Assembly (NCBI GenBank): GCA_947000775.1
Contig: CAMQGK010000052.1
Location: 32,518,501 to 32,582,500 of the forward strand
Direction: 5' to 3'
DNA from: Pterois miles
Lineage: Eukaryota > Chordata > Actinopteri > Perciformes > Scorpaenidae
DNA length: 64,000 nt
In this document: positions 1 to 11,940 of the stretch, piece after piece
How the letters are laid out: each line of letters begins with the position of its first letter
Numbering within the stretch: the stretch's first letter is position 1
Program-made: the position numbers and the translations under genes
Notes under the pieces: generated by a model
What the model was told of the DNA's origin: nothing
What the model saw: the letters and a program-made list of their open reading frames with translations, nothing else
Databases searched by the model: none

Positions 1-176
1 GCATTATAAAAACAATTAAAAAAAGTTTTTCATTTAACTAAAAGCATCTGAATGTTAAAAAAAGGTAAAAAAAAAAAAAAAATGGCTTGACAAAGCAATA
101 GAATAATTTTGCTTTAATTCATATTAAAATATGAAACTATTAAGAATAAAACCAGAAGACAGTTCTGACCAGACGT

Positions 177-604
177 TAGGGCTGCACAATTATTTTGATC
201 AATATTGATATCACGATTATTCATTGATTTTAGCGGCACCATATTTTTATTGCATTTTCACAAATATAAACAGAGCGCTGTTTTCACTTCCATGCTGTGC
301 TACAATCCTGTTAATGTGCATTAGAGCTGCACAGTGTTGGGGGAAAAAACTGACACTGCAATTTATTTTTTATTGTAGTGTGAAAAAATAAAAGAATAAT
401 CACCCTATCCCTTTGTGAGCTACATTTTAAAGTTAAATTCTTCAATCTGGTGCACTTCAAGAGCAAAATTAAGAGGTAGATTTGGTAGGTGGCAATGCCT
501 TCTATGAGCAGAACGCACATTTTAAACATTAATATCTCAGTCAATCATGTTTATTTAATTGTGAGAAGCCATAACTGTGATCACGGTTAATTTGTGCAGC
601 CCTG
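177..604. mobile_element. non-autonomous hAT-type MITE
   Basis: The left end reads tagggctgcacaatta and the right end is its inverse (ttaatttgtgcagccctg), giving terminal inverted repeats of the hAT type. The flanks are ccagacgt and ccagatat, an 8-bp target duplication matching at 6 of 8 positions. The two mismatches are the C-to-T and G-to-A changes expected from decay of a methylated CpG. A second ctgcaca motif near 330 suggests an internal rearrangement. There is no transposase frame; the 77-residue minus frame inside is chance. Confidence 0.7.
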
Positions 605-1445
605 CCAGATATGAAATGCCAAGTTTTAGTGCTTTGTATTACAGAGTATCAGAAACACTGACATATTACAGTCAGCGCCAAAATAAAAATATTAGGGTTT
701 AACACCTGGCCCTGATCAAAAAATATCAGAAAAGCAAAGAGAAAGGAATACAACAGATGTGTAAGGCCTAAACACGGCAATCTAAAAGGTGTGAATTATG
801 TACTTTACAGTCTATTGCAGGCTCTGTTATTCAATCTTCACTCAAATTAATGTTCTCTTGCAGCCACCTTTAAAAAAGCAGGTGAGGGTTTAAAATCAAG
901 AACTCAGTAAGGCTGTTGTCTGCTGATTAATTGAGGCCATTTTGATATGTAATTAAAACAACCACTCAAAGCCAAAATTTCTCAGCCTGGTTCAGTATTG
1001 CTTACTAATGAATCACTGTCCTTTGAATCAATGTCATTCAACAAACACTTTTGAATTTTAACATAACTCTACACCATATGTGACAGAGTATTTAAAAATG
1101 TACAAGGATCCATGACAATTGTGCACTTATAGCATGAGACCAACATGCTTGTTGTCTCAAGCAAAATTCAATTTACATGAAAGGTTCATTCAAATTTTCA
1201 TGAATATATGTTCACTTTACTAAATGTTCATCTACTTCTTGTTGCATGAATGCCCAGATGATACCTGGCATTCTGGGACTTTGTGAGAGCTCATGGTTTT
1301 AAATTATTAATGCGAGCTCATATGATTGGTGGGCAATATGTAACGGTCCTACATGAAATTTCCAGGGTTCATCCCAGTACTACAGTAGATCACAGATCAA
1401 ATCTTGAAAATGTAGCAGCGCTGGACCTGCAGTCACAGTCTACTA
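605..1445. other. AT-rich stretch, nothing recognised
   Basis: Unique-looking AT-rich sequence with no credible coding frame, splice structure or repeat family that I recognise. Confidence 0.5.
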
Positions 1446-1629
1446 CCTTTGCCATTTTTCCTCTGAAATGACCCACAGATGTCATTTTTCCAAACATTAG
1501 TGAGACAAAATAGAAAGCAGACTGACATGGCCGTCACACTCAGCCTTTGCTATTTTTGCTCTGAAATGACCCACCCTTGTCATCTTTCAGCACATTAGCG
1601 TGACAAAATAGGAAGGAGATTGAAGTGGC
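1446..1629. repeat. local 98-bp-spaced direct duplication
   Basis: Two units of about 86 bp, at 1,446-1,531 and 1,544-1,629, share the landmarks ctctgaaatgacccac, cattag-gtgacaaaata and a common tggc end. Every landmark checked is offset by exactly 98 bp. The copies differ by scattered substitutions, so this is an old tandem duplication and not an active microsatellite. Confidence 0.75.
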
Positions 1630-2452
1630 ACCATCTGTGGGTGACAGAGGACGCAATGAATTGATTTTTACTGTCTGATCTTTCACACTATGCTCCTTTT
1701 TTATAGTATTGACTGACCACAGAATATTTTACCAAATTAAAAGAGGAAAAAAGAATCCCCCATTGATTACAAATTCAACCATTTAACCCTGATAATACAG
1801 CCGATACTACAAAATGAGATTTGCTTAACCTTGAGTGGGCTGTAATTATGCTGCAACACTGTTCATGTCGCTGGTGCTTTGGACACCAGCAATCACATAG
1901 CAACCTGCCTTATACATATTTACAGGTGTATCTACGCAAATGTGCTCCAGTTGATTATAACACACTGGTGACTGAAAAAAGGTCAATCAGTCATACATAT
2001 CAGTCTTATAAGGCCTCATGCAGCAACACTGACTTCACTTAAATCAATCTCTTAATTTTCTGTTAAGATAAAAAAAAATAAGAAAAGTCAACTCCAGATG
2101 CACCAAACATTCTTAATTGTCCAAATCTGCTCTTAAGTAGTGATGATGACCCAATGATGACATCCCATTTCATCATAAATTGGAGGCATGTGGCTGATTT
2201 TAAATCCCCCCTAAACACTAAATAAGGGCAGCTGTTGCAAATACTGACATGCCCAAGAATCAAAGCAATACTGCACCACCAAAATAAAAGTCCCCAAGAA
2301 GAACTCCAACAGTAATGAAACTGAGGTACTGTTGAAAAATCAAAAAGCATCTAAGAGCAGTATGTAAGCCATTCAGAAGCCGAACACAAGCAATATCATC
2401 TGTTTTTATAGACTTAACAGGATCAATGGACCAATAGCATTACTCTTCAATA
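1630..2452. other. no gene recognised
   Basis: AT-rich unique sequence. Short frames of 73 (plus) and 95 (minus) residues occur here but show no recognisable motif. Confidence 0.5.
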
Positions 2453-2698
2453 ATCCATCCATCTGCAACCGCTTATCCCATTAGGGGTCGCAGGGGAAGG
2501 GGGGCTGGAGCCGATCCCAGCTGGCATTGGGCGAAGGTGGGGTTCACCCTGGACAGGTCGCCAGTCCATCGCAGACAGACAACCGATTAATCTGCATGTT
2601 TTCAGACTGTGGGGGGAAGCCAGAGAACCCGGAGAAAACCCAAGTTAACAGGGTACCATGAGGAGAACATGCAAAGACCTCTGCACCACCGTGCAGCC
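2453..2698 (-). mobile_element. tRNA-type SINE, internally deleted copy
   Basis: Same family as the elements at 21,433 and 63,241, in reverse orientation. It begins with the ccatccat tail and ends in ccaccgtgcagcc, the complement of the family's 5' end. The middle keeps family blocks such as cctggacaggtcgcc and gagaacccggagaaaac. Compared with the 21.4-kb copy, roughly 65 bp next to the 5' end is missing, which removes the B-box region and would make this copy transcriptionally dead. Confidence 0.75.
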
Positions 2699-3618
2699 TT
2701 TTTTAATAATTTCATTACAATTACTCTAAAAGACATAATAATCTAAATTTTTTTGTTCATGTGTTTTTTTTTTTTCAGTTCCTAAAACTTAAAACTTGTT
2801 TCGTTGTGTTTGACAGGCAATTTGTGAATTCTGAAAACAAGTGCTTTTTTTGTTTTGTTTTGTTTTTTTCTTGTCTTGGTAAGAGTGCTCTGGACCACAA
2901 ATGTTCTCTTTCCTAAGAGACGAGCAAAAATATTAACACTAGTGAATCCCACAAATCAAGAACAAAGTGTAGATACGAATAGAAATAAGAGAAAGGCAAA
3001 GTTTTCACTGTAATACATACGAGGTCTTGAGACTTTGGGCTCGTTTAGCTTTAAAGATTAAACTTGGCACAATAACACACTCTTGCCTCACTTATCAAGC
3101 TTGTGATATTTAAAAAAAAAAAAAAAAGAAAAATGACCTCCGACAGTATGTGAGGTATAATGGTGCTATATGGCTTTCAAGAAGCACTAATAGAGCTTTC
3201 TAAGCTACATTATAATTATTGGCCAATCACTCTGGTGTAGGAGGTGATATAATGTATGTGGAGCTAAGCACCATCCTCCGCTGTTCAACAGGTCAAGAGT
3301 CGACATGGAGGATATACAGTGACAGGAACACACTAAGTGGCTACGTAGGTGGTGGTGAGCGTTGTCTCAGATTTCAATTTGACAGTCCACAGGCCTGGAT
3401 CATGAACCACTGAAGTCACTGCATGTGAACTCACAAGGTCCATTCTGCAGGTGGACAACTGGGTTTACAAAATGTTTAAAAATATGGTGAAAGGTAAGAA
3501 AATAGCCGAATAGCAGATGTGGATATTCCTTTAAACTGTAATGTACTGCTGCTATATCTGTCTACTTAGCATCATCCCCTCCCTTTGGAGTGTCGACAGA
3601 TGGACGTCTGTTAATAAC
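2699..3618. other. T-rich and A-rich tracts, no gene
   Basis: Contains runs of T and TTTTG near 2,760-2,870 and an A run near 3,112-3,126. The rest is unique AT-rich DNA with a 64-residue chance frame. Confidence 0.5.
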
Positions 3619-4080
3619 TGAAAGTACAGTATGTAGGATTTGGCAGCATCTAGTGATGCGGTTGCAGATTGCAACCAACTAAATAGCCCTCCACTCACTC
3701 TTTCATTTCCAAGACTGAGGTAACATGAGCCGCTGAGTGCAAAACCGTGGTAACTGTTCAACTCGCTCAGAGAGCATCTTTACCGTAATAACACGACTGT
3801 ACACAAGCGGGTCAGAGAACCACGGTGGCCTTCAGGTAACGCAAAAATGTAAAAGGCCCTCGCTAGTGCCAGTGCTTGGTTTGTTGATCTGTGCTACTGT
3901 AGAAACATGGTGGAGCAACATGGCGGATTCTGTGGACCGCTCCATATGAAGGGCTCATTCAAAGATAATGAAAACACAGTTTTTAGTTTGGTAATTATAC
4001 ACCAATGAAAACATAGTTATGAATATTATACTCCATTTCTGCTATAAGATCCCAAAAAATATAACACAATGGCCCTTATA
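3619..4080 (+). mobile_element. teleost TTAA-type MITE, family A copy 1
   Basis: Shares with other copies in the window the blocks cagtatgtaggattt, ttgcagattgcaaccaac, acggtggccttcagg, actgtagaaacatgg, and an end reading ttatgaatattatactcc followed by a decayed aatggccctt. It is about 460 bp, longer than its relatives; the extra DNA around 3,755-3,820 may be a small insertion. The two 69-70 residue frames across it are not genes. Confidence 0.7.
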
Positions 4081-4881
4081 CTTTATTTGTTATGTTGTCA
4101 TTCCAGTTAGATTCAAATTAACTATACTAAGATTATACATAGGTGAAGTTGACAATACTTCCTCCTCTTACAGTAAGTAAACATAATTTCATCACTGATT
4201 GATTATTAATGAGAAACAAGATGCAACCTCAAGTTAACAGCTTCAAAAAGGCTCCTGAAATGCAGAGATTCAGACGGCAGTGTTGCAGGTACTGTATCAT
4301 CACAACTGGTGACTCGAAGAAGAAATGTTCGATTCTGTTCAGTAATGAGCAATACAGAGCGAATTAGATGATCCTGGCATGTCAGGTCAACTCTGCAATG
4401 CCAGACAACCAATCAATACGCAGACAGTCTGCTAGACTCGCAGCTTCTCATCCTCAAAAAATATTCTTATGCGGATTAACTGCTCCTTCACCCATTTTCA
4501 TTTTCAGTCGAGAAGGTATTAATCTGACAGCCAAGTGAAGCCCAACAAATACTACACACTTCAAAGCAGCAGGAACTGCTTTGGAAAAACGGCCGAGTTC
4601 AAACATGTCCTTTCTTTCCTATTTCCAGGCTGAGACATAGACTCTTCCCATGGTATTTTAAACAACTTTCAGTAAACCCTAAAATTAAAAGTAGCTTACT
4701 GATGTTCCAACTGAACATTTCGGCTCATTTAAAGTTGGATCCACTGCTTCAGTCGAGTCCGGTAGGACTTTGAGAGCGGGTCAAGCCTTGTGTAAATTCG
4801 CAAGACCCAAAACACATAAATACACCACTGTCCTCTTTTCAGTCGACACCATCAATCTGTTATGTTCACTTCATTGTTATT
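4081..4881. other. no gene recognised
   Basis: Unique-looking sequence. A 68-residue minus frame at 4,206-4,412 has no recognisable domain. Confidence 0.5.
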
Positions 4882-5446
4882 TAACCCCCTGAGACCCGCC
4901 TGACTTAACTGTCTTTCAAAGGCTTTGGTAGGTTTAGTTTTAGGGCTAGAGTGAAGATATCATATGAAACTAGAAAACCTAAGGAATCAGTGGTACCAAC
5001 CATGTCATGCTAGCATGTCGGGAAGGAAGTTAAATAAAGCTGTAAAGTTGGGCTAAAATTTAGCAAGGAAAACTTGGCCATTTTCAAAAGGGGTCCCTTG
5101 ACCTCTGACCTCAAGATGTGTGAATGTAAACGGGTTCTATGGGTACCCACAAGTCTCCCTTTAGACACATGCCCACTTTATGATAATCATATGCAGTTTG
5201 GGGCAAAAAACATGCAGTTTTTTTGAATGCAATATAAATGCTTGTTTTGCATTTGCCCCATTCTAAAATAATGTGCTTGAGTATTTCTGCATTCTGGGGA
5301 CCATAAACAGTCTTGGATGGGTGGGTGTCATAATGATGTACACCACTTCTAAGTGATATCTACTGCTGACCTGCTATCTTCCCCTATAGACCCCCTGTAC
5401 CCCCTAAAAGAGCCAAAAACAGCTTTACTGTGGGTCTCAGAGGGTT
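4882..5446 (+). mobile_element. MITE with GAGACCC inverted ends, family B copy 1
   Basis: The left end taaccccctgagaccc is mirrored by the right end gggtctcagagggtta, giving a roughly 565-bp element with about 16-bp terminal inverted repeats. Internal blocks (ggtcccttgacct, tgggtacccac, gaccccctgtaccccct) recur in the disrupted copy at 55,836-56,862. No coding capacity. Confidence 0.8.
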
Positions 5447-7464
5447 ACTGATTTCATTCTGTTGAAATTGCCACTGTACATACTTTGTCTCAGTCTGCCT
5501 CATTTATTTCAAGTTCAGTTAGTTAGTCTTTCACCTCCTACACAGATCAAAGTGTCTTTTGGCCGCATTGCATTTGGTCTACTGTTAAAGGATAATTAGG
5601 AGAAAAGTACAAACAGACTGGGCTGAGGAAAACTCGTGGACTCATCACAATGCCCACACACAGTCAGGCTTCCACAGAACTTGTAATGGATGGAAGGATG
5701 GACAACAGTTTCGGCATAACAGCTTGTCCCGAGGTCAAACAGCAAAGAGCCATGACCTGGCAGAGAGGGCCTGGGTTCCAAGTGTTGTCCGTCCATTAAA
5801 GTTGTGTGAGAGCATGGTGTGCAGGCACTTTGCTTTTCGCTCCCTTTGGTGGATAAATTGGTATATGTACCTCCCGCAGGATGTGATTTCTCCCTGAGTG
5901 CTCGCTCAATGTGAGTGCTGGGGGACTGGGTCTGGAGAAGAACTTGCTTTTTGGATCGTTACAAAGTAAAACCAAAACCAAATACAAGACTGAAATACAT
6001 GTGGCTATCAAACTGCCTTGTAGCTATTAGAACCATTAAACCTAACAATGGTTTTCTGTGGGCACTTATCTGTGGGAAAAGAGAAAAGCATACCTCCAGT
6101 AATGTGGCATCCAATTGTAGGAGTTATTCGTTTTTTGCTGTTGTTGTTTATAAAGCATTTACTTAAAATATTAATCATTTTTCAGTGTTATTGCATGCTT
6201 TCTTCAAGGGAGCGCACAAGAGGATAGACGCAGTGAACTGGATTCAAAGTCTGTCAGATCAGAGGCTGCTGGAGAGCAGGGGGTGGTTTGTCCTATTTGC
6301 TAAAAAACTGTTGTTTCCAGGGCCTGATTAATTGTGTTCCAGGAAATAAACAAACCGAAAGTACACTTATTTCCAGTAAGCGGTGCATGCCTGAAATATA
6401 AATAAAACACCCCTTACTTTTCAATCTTTGGTAATTAATTATATAATAGTCATATTATATACTATGGCCTTTAACTACTGCTTGATGCAAAACTTGTCTT
6501 AGTGCTTTGACAAGCATGTTCCTTCGGTAAAGTGTCCGCGCATCCTGTAAGTGATGTTATAGAAAACAAGGTCAAGTCAAGACTTACAGTATGAGTCATA
6601 ATAAACACACTGCTACTCATTCACAGCCAAATCCCCCCCGTACAAATACTAGATTTTAGAAGGCCAAACTGCAGAGAGCCTTGGCTTGCAATGCAAAGCA
6701 CCGCAAGCATAGCATTCCATCAAAGGTGCTTTGTGAGTCAGGAAAACCCTGAGTTCACATTGAACATCCTTTTTATAGTCTTCATCAATAAGATGTTTAC
6801 TGCCAATTTGTTCTGTTCTAAATGCTGAACAGACTCACTGGGCAAAAGTATCCATTTCTGATGCCAACATGCCATTTCTGCTTTAACTCTGTTTATCATA
6901 CCGATGGGCAACAGAACCTGACAACTTAATCAGGAGCTAGCCGGCTACAAAGAATATTAAACCGAAAAGGAACAACTATACTGATAAATCAACTCATCTA
7001 AGGGCTTTCAAACCGCTGCCATTATTTTTCACTTTGGACAGGAACCGGTTATTACCGTTATACCCAGGGGATGCTGGCACTATGTAGAACTTCACAGGCT
7101 GCTACTGCTTTGACAAGGATTGTGAATATATCACATAATCAATATCACTTTTTCATTGTCAATTTGAAAAGGAATGTCCTGAAATACAAATAATCCTGCT
7201 ACAATGCAGTGTACAACTGAAACCATACAGGGCGTAGAGACCAAAAACAGTAGCATTGGTCTAAACACTAGAATTATCACATTCAGGTTTTCTACCTGGA
7301 TTTTGTATTTGTCAGTCTGATTGGCCAACACTGTCCACTGTCAGATGATGTGGTGCTGCAGCAAAAGTTGAGCCAGGTTCAACCAAGATCTGTAACTATA
7401 TTAACTGTATCATTAAAAACAATGAGCCTCATTCACTAATATGTGCTTAGAAATGTTCTTACTT
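5447..7464. other. 2-kb stretch, no gene recognised
   Basis: Mixed-composition unique sequence. Frames of 66-83 residues between 5,596 and 6,166 overlap on both strands and show no motif or splice context. Confidence 0.5.
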
Positions 7465-7758
7465 TGCTGACTTTAATCATTAAACATTTAACCGACATTA
7501 ACAGTTTCAATCTATTAATGATATCCATTAAACAGTTAAATATGTAAAAATAGCTAAAAAGCTGAACAAAACTCAGAGTGGCTTGTCACTTTAAGGAGAA
7601 TAGCTGGTCCACCTCAACAGCCCACCTCGAGTGAGTCTGAGCCGGAGGCTTGTTACTACAAATAGCACCGGTGCATGCAAAACCCTAACCTTGTCGGTTA
7701 ATAATAATAATCAATTAACAAGGATCAGTTATTGGTTAGTCTAAAATTAGCATCCCTA
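7465..7758 (-). mobile_element. short hAT-type element, family of the 11.9-kb element
   Basis: The right end, ttagtctaaaattagcatcccta, is the reverse complement of the left end of the element at 11,941. The interior block aaaaagctgaacaaaac followed by cactttaaggagaata matches the reverse complement of sequence near 13,000. This copy lacks the minisatellite. Its left terminus is degraded, so that boundary is approximate. Confidence 0.65.
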
Positions 7759-8284
7759 CATATATCATCATATATATCACAGTCACTTTAATTAAAAGAG
7801 TCACGTGTCAGGTATGGGGGCATGGGCTCTATACGAGGTGCATCATGGAGAAAGCGGTGAAGCTGTGGAGAAGCATGGCCCTACAACATTGACTTTGCGC
7901 AATTTCATGTCACTAGAAATTGGTCACTGATCACATATTGAGAACAATTTCAATATGGACACTCATTACACTCACTGTAAGCTAGGGCTGGGACACTGTA
8001 CATTGTAGATTGATATCCCTGAAGTTTAACTGATTGGTGTTACAGGGATCATTAAGTGTTCCCTTTATTTTTTGAGCAGTGCAGTTGGATATTTAAATTA
8101 TGACAATACTTGATGAGGATGAAAGGGCGTCATTATTACAGTTATTTAACACATCTGGCCAAAGCACTAGTCAATTAAAGTTTCAGTAGACAGACATCTT
8201 TTGGCATCATTTGGCAAAAACTCCATAATCTGTATATTGTAATTAATGTGAGAAAACTGGACTTCTTCACCAGGCTTTAGAAAA
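7759..8284. mobile_element. mariner-type inverted-repeat fragment within otherwise unique DNA
   Basis: At 8,053-8,081 the motif agtgttccctttatttttt followed by gagcagtg resembles, in reverse, the inverted-repeat end of a common fish Tc1/mariner family. No partner end is visible, so only a fragment remains. The rest of the span shows nothing recognisable. Confidence 0.45.
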
Positions 8285-8410
8285 TCGAGCCCATAATGGG
8301 AGACTTTGGCCAATCAAAAGTCATTTCAGAGAGAGCTTTCCTATTGGCTGAGCTCCGGCTGGTGGGCGGTGCTTGGTATTTCCTGAACTGACCTCAACAT
8401 GGCTGACTCA
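8285..8410. repeat. probable interspersed repeat fragment with two CCAAT motifs
   Basis: The segment ataatgggagactttggcc followed by aatcaaaagtcatttcag and ctattggctgagctcc resembles a fish repeat I recall. It carries a direct CCAAT, an inverted CCAAT and a gggcgg motif, a promoter-like mix, but no exon is attached. Confidence 0.4.
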
Positions 8411-9239
8411 CAAATTATCTCATTCTAATGCCAAACAGTAACTACAAGATGTTTCTGAAGACATCTGAGGAGAGACAGCCAATACAGTAACAGAATATTG
8501 ACTCATATTTGATCAGCGCTGCCTAGTTTGACTGTTCGATTGACTTGTTCTCAGAGTATGAACAAAATCGGGTCAGAAAATATTCATGAATCTCAGATTT
8601 GTGAGTTAAAATGTTCATACGCACGGTTTAAGCACAGTCTTGCAGATACACCGTGAATGAGGCCCAATAAGCTTTACTTGCAACAGCTCAGTGTTCGTCC
8701 CTGATGAAGGAACATGCTGTGTTATTTTGCATAAATAATGACTAGTGAAAAACAAAGTGACTCAGGAAAGGTTTAGTGCTATTACCAGTTCTTTTTCATG
8801 CAAAAGGGAATCAGATTGCGACACTAAATGGAATTAAGTGGTACTTCACAGCTTTACAAGCTGCAATTTCTGAACAAGGGAGGGCCCCATTGTCCTCGAG
8901 CAGGTAAGATTTCCCTCTGCATCATCCAACTAGGACACAAAGAAAATGAGATGGTGCATCATTGTGCAGCAGTTGTCTGGCATTAGTGCAGGAAATATCA
9001 GTCAAGACAGAGTTACAATAGATGAGACAAAGGACGGGAACTGAGCACAGTGGGCAGGAGTGATCCAGTTCCATACGACACAGTGGAACAGCCTGAAGGG
9101 TCTCATCAGGAGCAAATTCACTGAAATGTAATACAAGCTGGAGTGTTATGTAAAATGAAAGATGGGAGAACCCAGATCACTCAAGCCCACTGTGCAGCAA
9201 TGGCAGCGCATACCTGTATTGTATTCAGAAGGGCATTCA
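8411..9239. other. no gene recognised
   Basis: Unique sequence of mixed composition with no repeat or coding signal that I can support. Confidence 0.5.
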
Positions 9240-9480
9240 TTTCCCCTCTGATGATTACAGCGGAACGCCAGCTGTATTGTTTATTTGGTTGAAAGCACAA
9301 ATGATATGCATTGATTCCTTATTCATTCATTGTTGAACTTGGCATTGTATCTATGAATGCAGGCAAAATGGGCCCAATTACAGCAAGCGATGCCTCCCTG
9401 CGACTCCACAGCAGAGTAAGATGATGAAGGCCTCAAACTGGGAGGAAAAGAGCAATCAAAGGCCATTTGTTGTCTTTTGT
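9240..9480. promoter_or_regulatory. candidate conserved non-coding element
   Basis: A non-repetitive block with balanced composition and dense short motifs: gatgattacagc, atttgcat-like atatgcattgatt, cccaattacagc and several CATT repeats. It looks like the non-coding elements conserved around vertebrate developmental genes. This is judged on appearance only; no alignment was made. Confidence 0.22.
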
Positions 9481-9722
9481 AAATTCAAAAACCGAAGTGG
9501 AAAACATTTCTTGCTGTGACTGACAATGGCTCACTTGGGACTGCAGATTAGATTAGTCAACCACACACAAACACACATGCATTATAGGGCTTCCACATTT
9601 TCTCACTATTAGACCTGCTCCAGTGTCTGTGGCATGACAGTCCGTTCACAGGAAAAGGTGTATGAATGCTGCAATAATGCACATGGCATTTAGCGTGCAA
9701 TAACAAGAACACCTGTCTTGCT

Positions 9723-10054
9723 TTTCACGTGTCATTTGTACACCATGTAGTCTATACTGACTGCAACATTAATACCTCCATGGAAATATGCTACACTCCA
9801 GAAAGACCACTTTTGGCAGGAGGGTGTGGAGATGGACTTTCAACCAGGAAAGAGTTTGTTTTGCAAATTCTGTTAGTAATGTCTGTCGTGTTTTTAGTGA
9901 CGTTTGTAACGCATTTCCTGTATTTCCGTTACGTTGTTAAGGTACGTATTATTTTAAGACCAACAACGAAGTTTTTCCTAATTCTAAGTGGTTTTGTTGC
10001 CTAAAACTAACAGTTACCATAGATTTGCTGCAGGGCGTACAAATGACACGCAAA
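9723..10054 (-). mobile_element. element with perfect 14-bp inverted ends, related to family C
   Basis: cgtgtcatttgtac at 9,728-9,741 is exactly inverted at 10,037-10,050. Inside, gactttcaaccagga and a minus-strand version of the gtttaggcaacaaaac motif (gtggttttgttgcctaaa) link it to family C, which is abundant at 35-62 kb, and to the stretch at 48,508-49,015. The 91-residue frame across it is not a gene. Confidence 0.6.
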
Positions 10055-11940
10055 AAGAACAAATGTCTTCTTATGACACGCAAAATGTCATTGCACTGTC
10101 ATGCTATGTGTACACCTTTCTGTGAGACTTAATAAGATTTAAAATAAGAAATATCCAATATATAAGTTGCATATCTAATAATTGTTTTTAGCCACTTGAC
10201 CATGAAAGTGTTCCAAGTATTTGTTGGTTTCACTTCTACAAATTTGGCATGTTGCTGATTTCCTGTGTATCCTGTCATTGCAGATTGAATACCATTGGGT
10301 GTTAAGACTGATGGAAAGATTCACTTTTGTCTCTGATAAATCGTGAAATGTATCTGTCATCATTTCTGACAGTACACACTAGGCAACTGATTAATCACAA
10401 AAAATAACTATTACTAAATTAATCAATACTGAAAGCATAACACATTCTCATCGGTACAACAGATTCATATCATACTACAATAAACCACAATAGCCGTAAG
10501 TTATAGCTGTTAAGTGACCATCAGTGAAACTCCCTCAAAAAAGGGAGGGATTATGCCTATTGGGGTGATGGAAGACTTCTAGAGTGAAGAGTTTTACTGA
10601 CAGTAGTTTAATAGTCATCCAAAACCAGAAAAATGGATTATACTGAATATATCAAAATAACATGGGGGAAGTGTTGGGTTTGAATGAAGACCAAAGGCCT
10701 GTCTCTAATATAACCGTATAAATAAAGACGTGATTATCTCTGCTGTGAATAAAGGCCAGTATTGAGAATTTATGGCGGAGATTGTTAACAACTACATCAG
10801 AACTTAATCAAGCATGCATTCATCCAGCAGCACTAAGAACGTGGGAAAAAAGTCCACGTGGGTTGAATTGTGTTTGGAAAGCGATGCATTTAAATGTGTC
10901 ATTTTATACAAGGACTGTATTCATTTCAATCTTTCTCTTATCATTTCAAGCATTTCAGTTTCTCTCAATCGTTTTGATTCATTCTGTGAGTGCAATTGTC
11001 ACAGCTGTCTCATGGGACATCCCAGCTTTATTGTACGTTGGGTATGTCTGAAAAAGGAGGAGTTCCTGTAAACAGAAAATTCACCTTTGAACTTTCATAT
11101 AAAGTCTAATACAGAGAACAGAGATGAGCCACAAAATGACATCCAGGCCAAAAAAAAAAAGAAAATAAACACCAGATTTTACCTCCTCACCGTATGCAAC
11201 ACCACGGCAGGCCTGAGGAAGACCTTACAGATCAAAATACTGCCTTAAAAAGAGAAAAATAAATAAACATTTATTTATAACCTAACTCATTTCTTTGTAC
11301 TGCACCTCAGTCCTGGTCCTTCTTTTGAAAAATACATTTGTCATTCAAGAATCGAGCCAAATCTAATGAAAAAAACTGATGATACACCAGCAGTCATTAT
11401 CACATTTATATTAGCATGAAGTTAGTTAATATTTTTCTTATGTTATGCAATCGATGTCTGTGGTTATTTTCTGTGATCATATACAAGTTTGTGTGTGTGC
11501 CGTGTCCCAGTTGTCAGTGTTTGGTCAGGCTTGCTTCCATGCGTCGGAGGCACGGGGCAGATCCACCTGCCTGAGGCAGCTCTCTGATGCCGCCACGGCG
11601 CCTCCTCGGGATTCACAATAAAAAGACCACAGCTTTTTTTTTTTCATTGTTTCTCCATGAGAGAGAATAAAAAAACTCAAGTTGAGTGAAAACATTTCTT
11701 TTAAGGTGGATCTCACATTGGAGTTGACAGCCTGCTGATGAAATCGGACCAACAATTGACTTGCTGATTGAAAGGAGCTGTGGTTTGTCACCTCACTTAA
11801 TGAAATTATATTAAAGATTTTAACTTATACCAGACAGCCTTGTCTCTGGTTTTGACATTGACTTGGAGCCCAGCTGCTGCAGGTACTACTGTTTTTAAAT
11901 ACTGTCAGTCAGACCCCATACAGCACCGAAGGCCTGAGGA
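10055..11940. other. 1.9-kb stretch, no gene recognised
   Basis: AT-rich. Two overlapping plus frames of 89 and 85 residues near 10,782-11,071 contain hydrophobic stretches but no start context, domain or splice evidence. An 88-residue minus frame at 11,525-11,791 is equally unsupported. An A-run lies at about 11,151-11,160. Confidence 0.5.
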
